Below are positions 14,510 to 14,698 of a DNA stretch of 14,698 bases, one piece after another; within the stretch, counting starts at the first letter, position 1; each line of letters opens with the position of its first letter. The DNA is from Lachnoclostridium sp. UBA739 (lineage in GTDB: Bacteria > Bacillota_A > Clostridia > Lachnospirales > Lachnospiraceae): NCBI GenBank assembly GCA_002297865.1, contig DBKX01000286.1, forward strand, positions 10,235 to 24,932, given 5' to 3'. The notes under the pieces are model-generated. The model was not told where the DNA came from. It saw only the letters and a list, made by a program, of their open reading frames with translations, and ran no database searches. The position numbers and the translations under genes are program-made.

Positions 14510-14562
14510 AATTACTACATCCTTTCATAAATTTAGTTGATAAGTTACTTTCTCACAATAAA

Positions 14563-14591
14563 ATTATAAATAAATTCTTATATAGTGTCAA
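14563..14591 (-). promoter_or_regulatory. Perfect-consensus sigma-A promoter for the metalloprotease pair
   Basis: On minus, TTGACA (14586-14591), exactly 17 bases, TATAAT (14563-14568). Both hexamers match consensus fully. The predicted start is near 14556, giving a leader of about 45 nt. Confidence 0.85.
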
Positions 14592-14616
14592 ATTTTATAT
14601 TTTTTCCCTTTTTTCG

Positions 14617-14696
14617 GGTGAATTATAAAACGAAAGTCCCATTTTCGTCCCATTCAATTTCTTTTGGATTTGAAAGTGGTGAATTGTAAAACGAGA
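14617..14696. repeat. 19-bp imperfect direct repeat, 61-bp period
   Basis: GGTGAATTATAAAACGAAA (14617-14635) and GGTGAATTGTAAAACGAGA (14678-14696) match at 17 of 19 positions. Read on minus, each can encode the peptide S-F-Y-N-S-P, but in different frames because the period is 61 bp. More copies may lie beyond the window edge. Confidence 0.6.
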
Positions 14697-14698
14697 TT
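14623..14698 (-). CDS. Possible C-terminal tail of another gene (cut by window edge)
   Basis: A minus-strand open frame enters from the right edge and ends at TAA (14623-14625). It reads 24 residues with a protein-like makeup: ISFYNSPLSNP, then KEIEWDENGTFVL. The family is not recognisable. If real, it is upstream of the metalloprotease on the same strand, and the consensus promoter at 14563-14591 lies just past its stop. The nearby direct repeat suggests the 3' end may be duplicated or frameshifted. A chance open frame cannot be excluded. Confidence 0.35.
   Translation of the reverse strand, partial: ISFYNSPLSNPKEIEWDENGTFVL

Noticed and set aside
14617..14696. Start of a CRISPR array
   Set aside because: Only two imperfect 19-bp copies, one running to the window edge, no palindromic repeat and no cas genes; a coding or simple direct repeat fits better.

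Overview
The window looks like chromosomal DNA of a low-GC, spore-forming Firmicute, most likely a Lachnospiraceae/Clostridia relative. The reasons are the gene set (pta-ackA, DegV, TmcAL/YlbM, PepF, YlbJ-like, CoaD, RsmD, class II GalT), strong AGGAGG-type ribosome binding sites, GTG/TTG starts, and near-consensus sigma-A promoters. No rRNA, tRNA, CRISPR array or intact transposase is visible. Most functional calls rest on family motifs read by eye; no database search was possible.

Left and centre (1-11300) form a core housekeeping block related in content to the Bacillus ylb cluster (ylbH=rsmD, ylbI=coaD, ylbJ, ylbM=tmcAL, ylbN=yceD). From left to right: the 5' end of a yceD/DUF177 gene (minus, cut by the window edge), ackA and pta (minus, an acetate/acetyl-phosphate operon with its own promoter and terminator), a DegV-family lipid-binding gene (minus), tmcAL (plus, divergent from degV), pepF (minus, overlapping the tmcAL tail), a ylbJ-like membrane gene (plus, divergent from pepF with a candidate sigma-E promoter), a coiled-coil gene (minus, overlapping the ylbJ tail), coaD, rsmD and galT (all minus, tightly packed).

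The boundary zone (about 11300-11900) has no intact gene. It holds the galT promoter, a strong bidirectional terminator, a frameshifted minus-strand 3' gene remnant, an 11-bp inverted repeat, and a plus-strand coding relic broken by an apparent one-base frameshift. This looks like a decayed insertion/recombination boundary.

The right part (11900-14698) is more AT-rich and accessory. A plus-strand pair encodes an ECF sigma factor and an overlapping single-pass membrane protein that is the likely anti-sigma factor. A convergent minus-strand pair encodes a small secreted matrixin-type zinc metalloprotease (HEXXHXXGXXH plus Met-turn) and a membrane-anchored extracytoplasmic protein of unknown function; it starts from a perfect TTGACA-17-TATAAT promoter. 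A 13-bp-stem hairpin sits between the two pairs. The right edge holds a 19-bp imperfect direct repeat and what may be the tail of another minus-strand gene. The most interesting hypothesis is that the sigma/anti-sigma pair and the secreted protease/anchored protein form one envelope signalling module. This is inference from proximity only.
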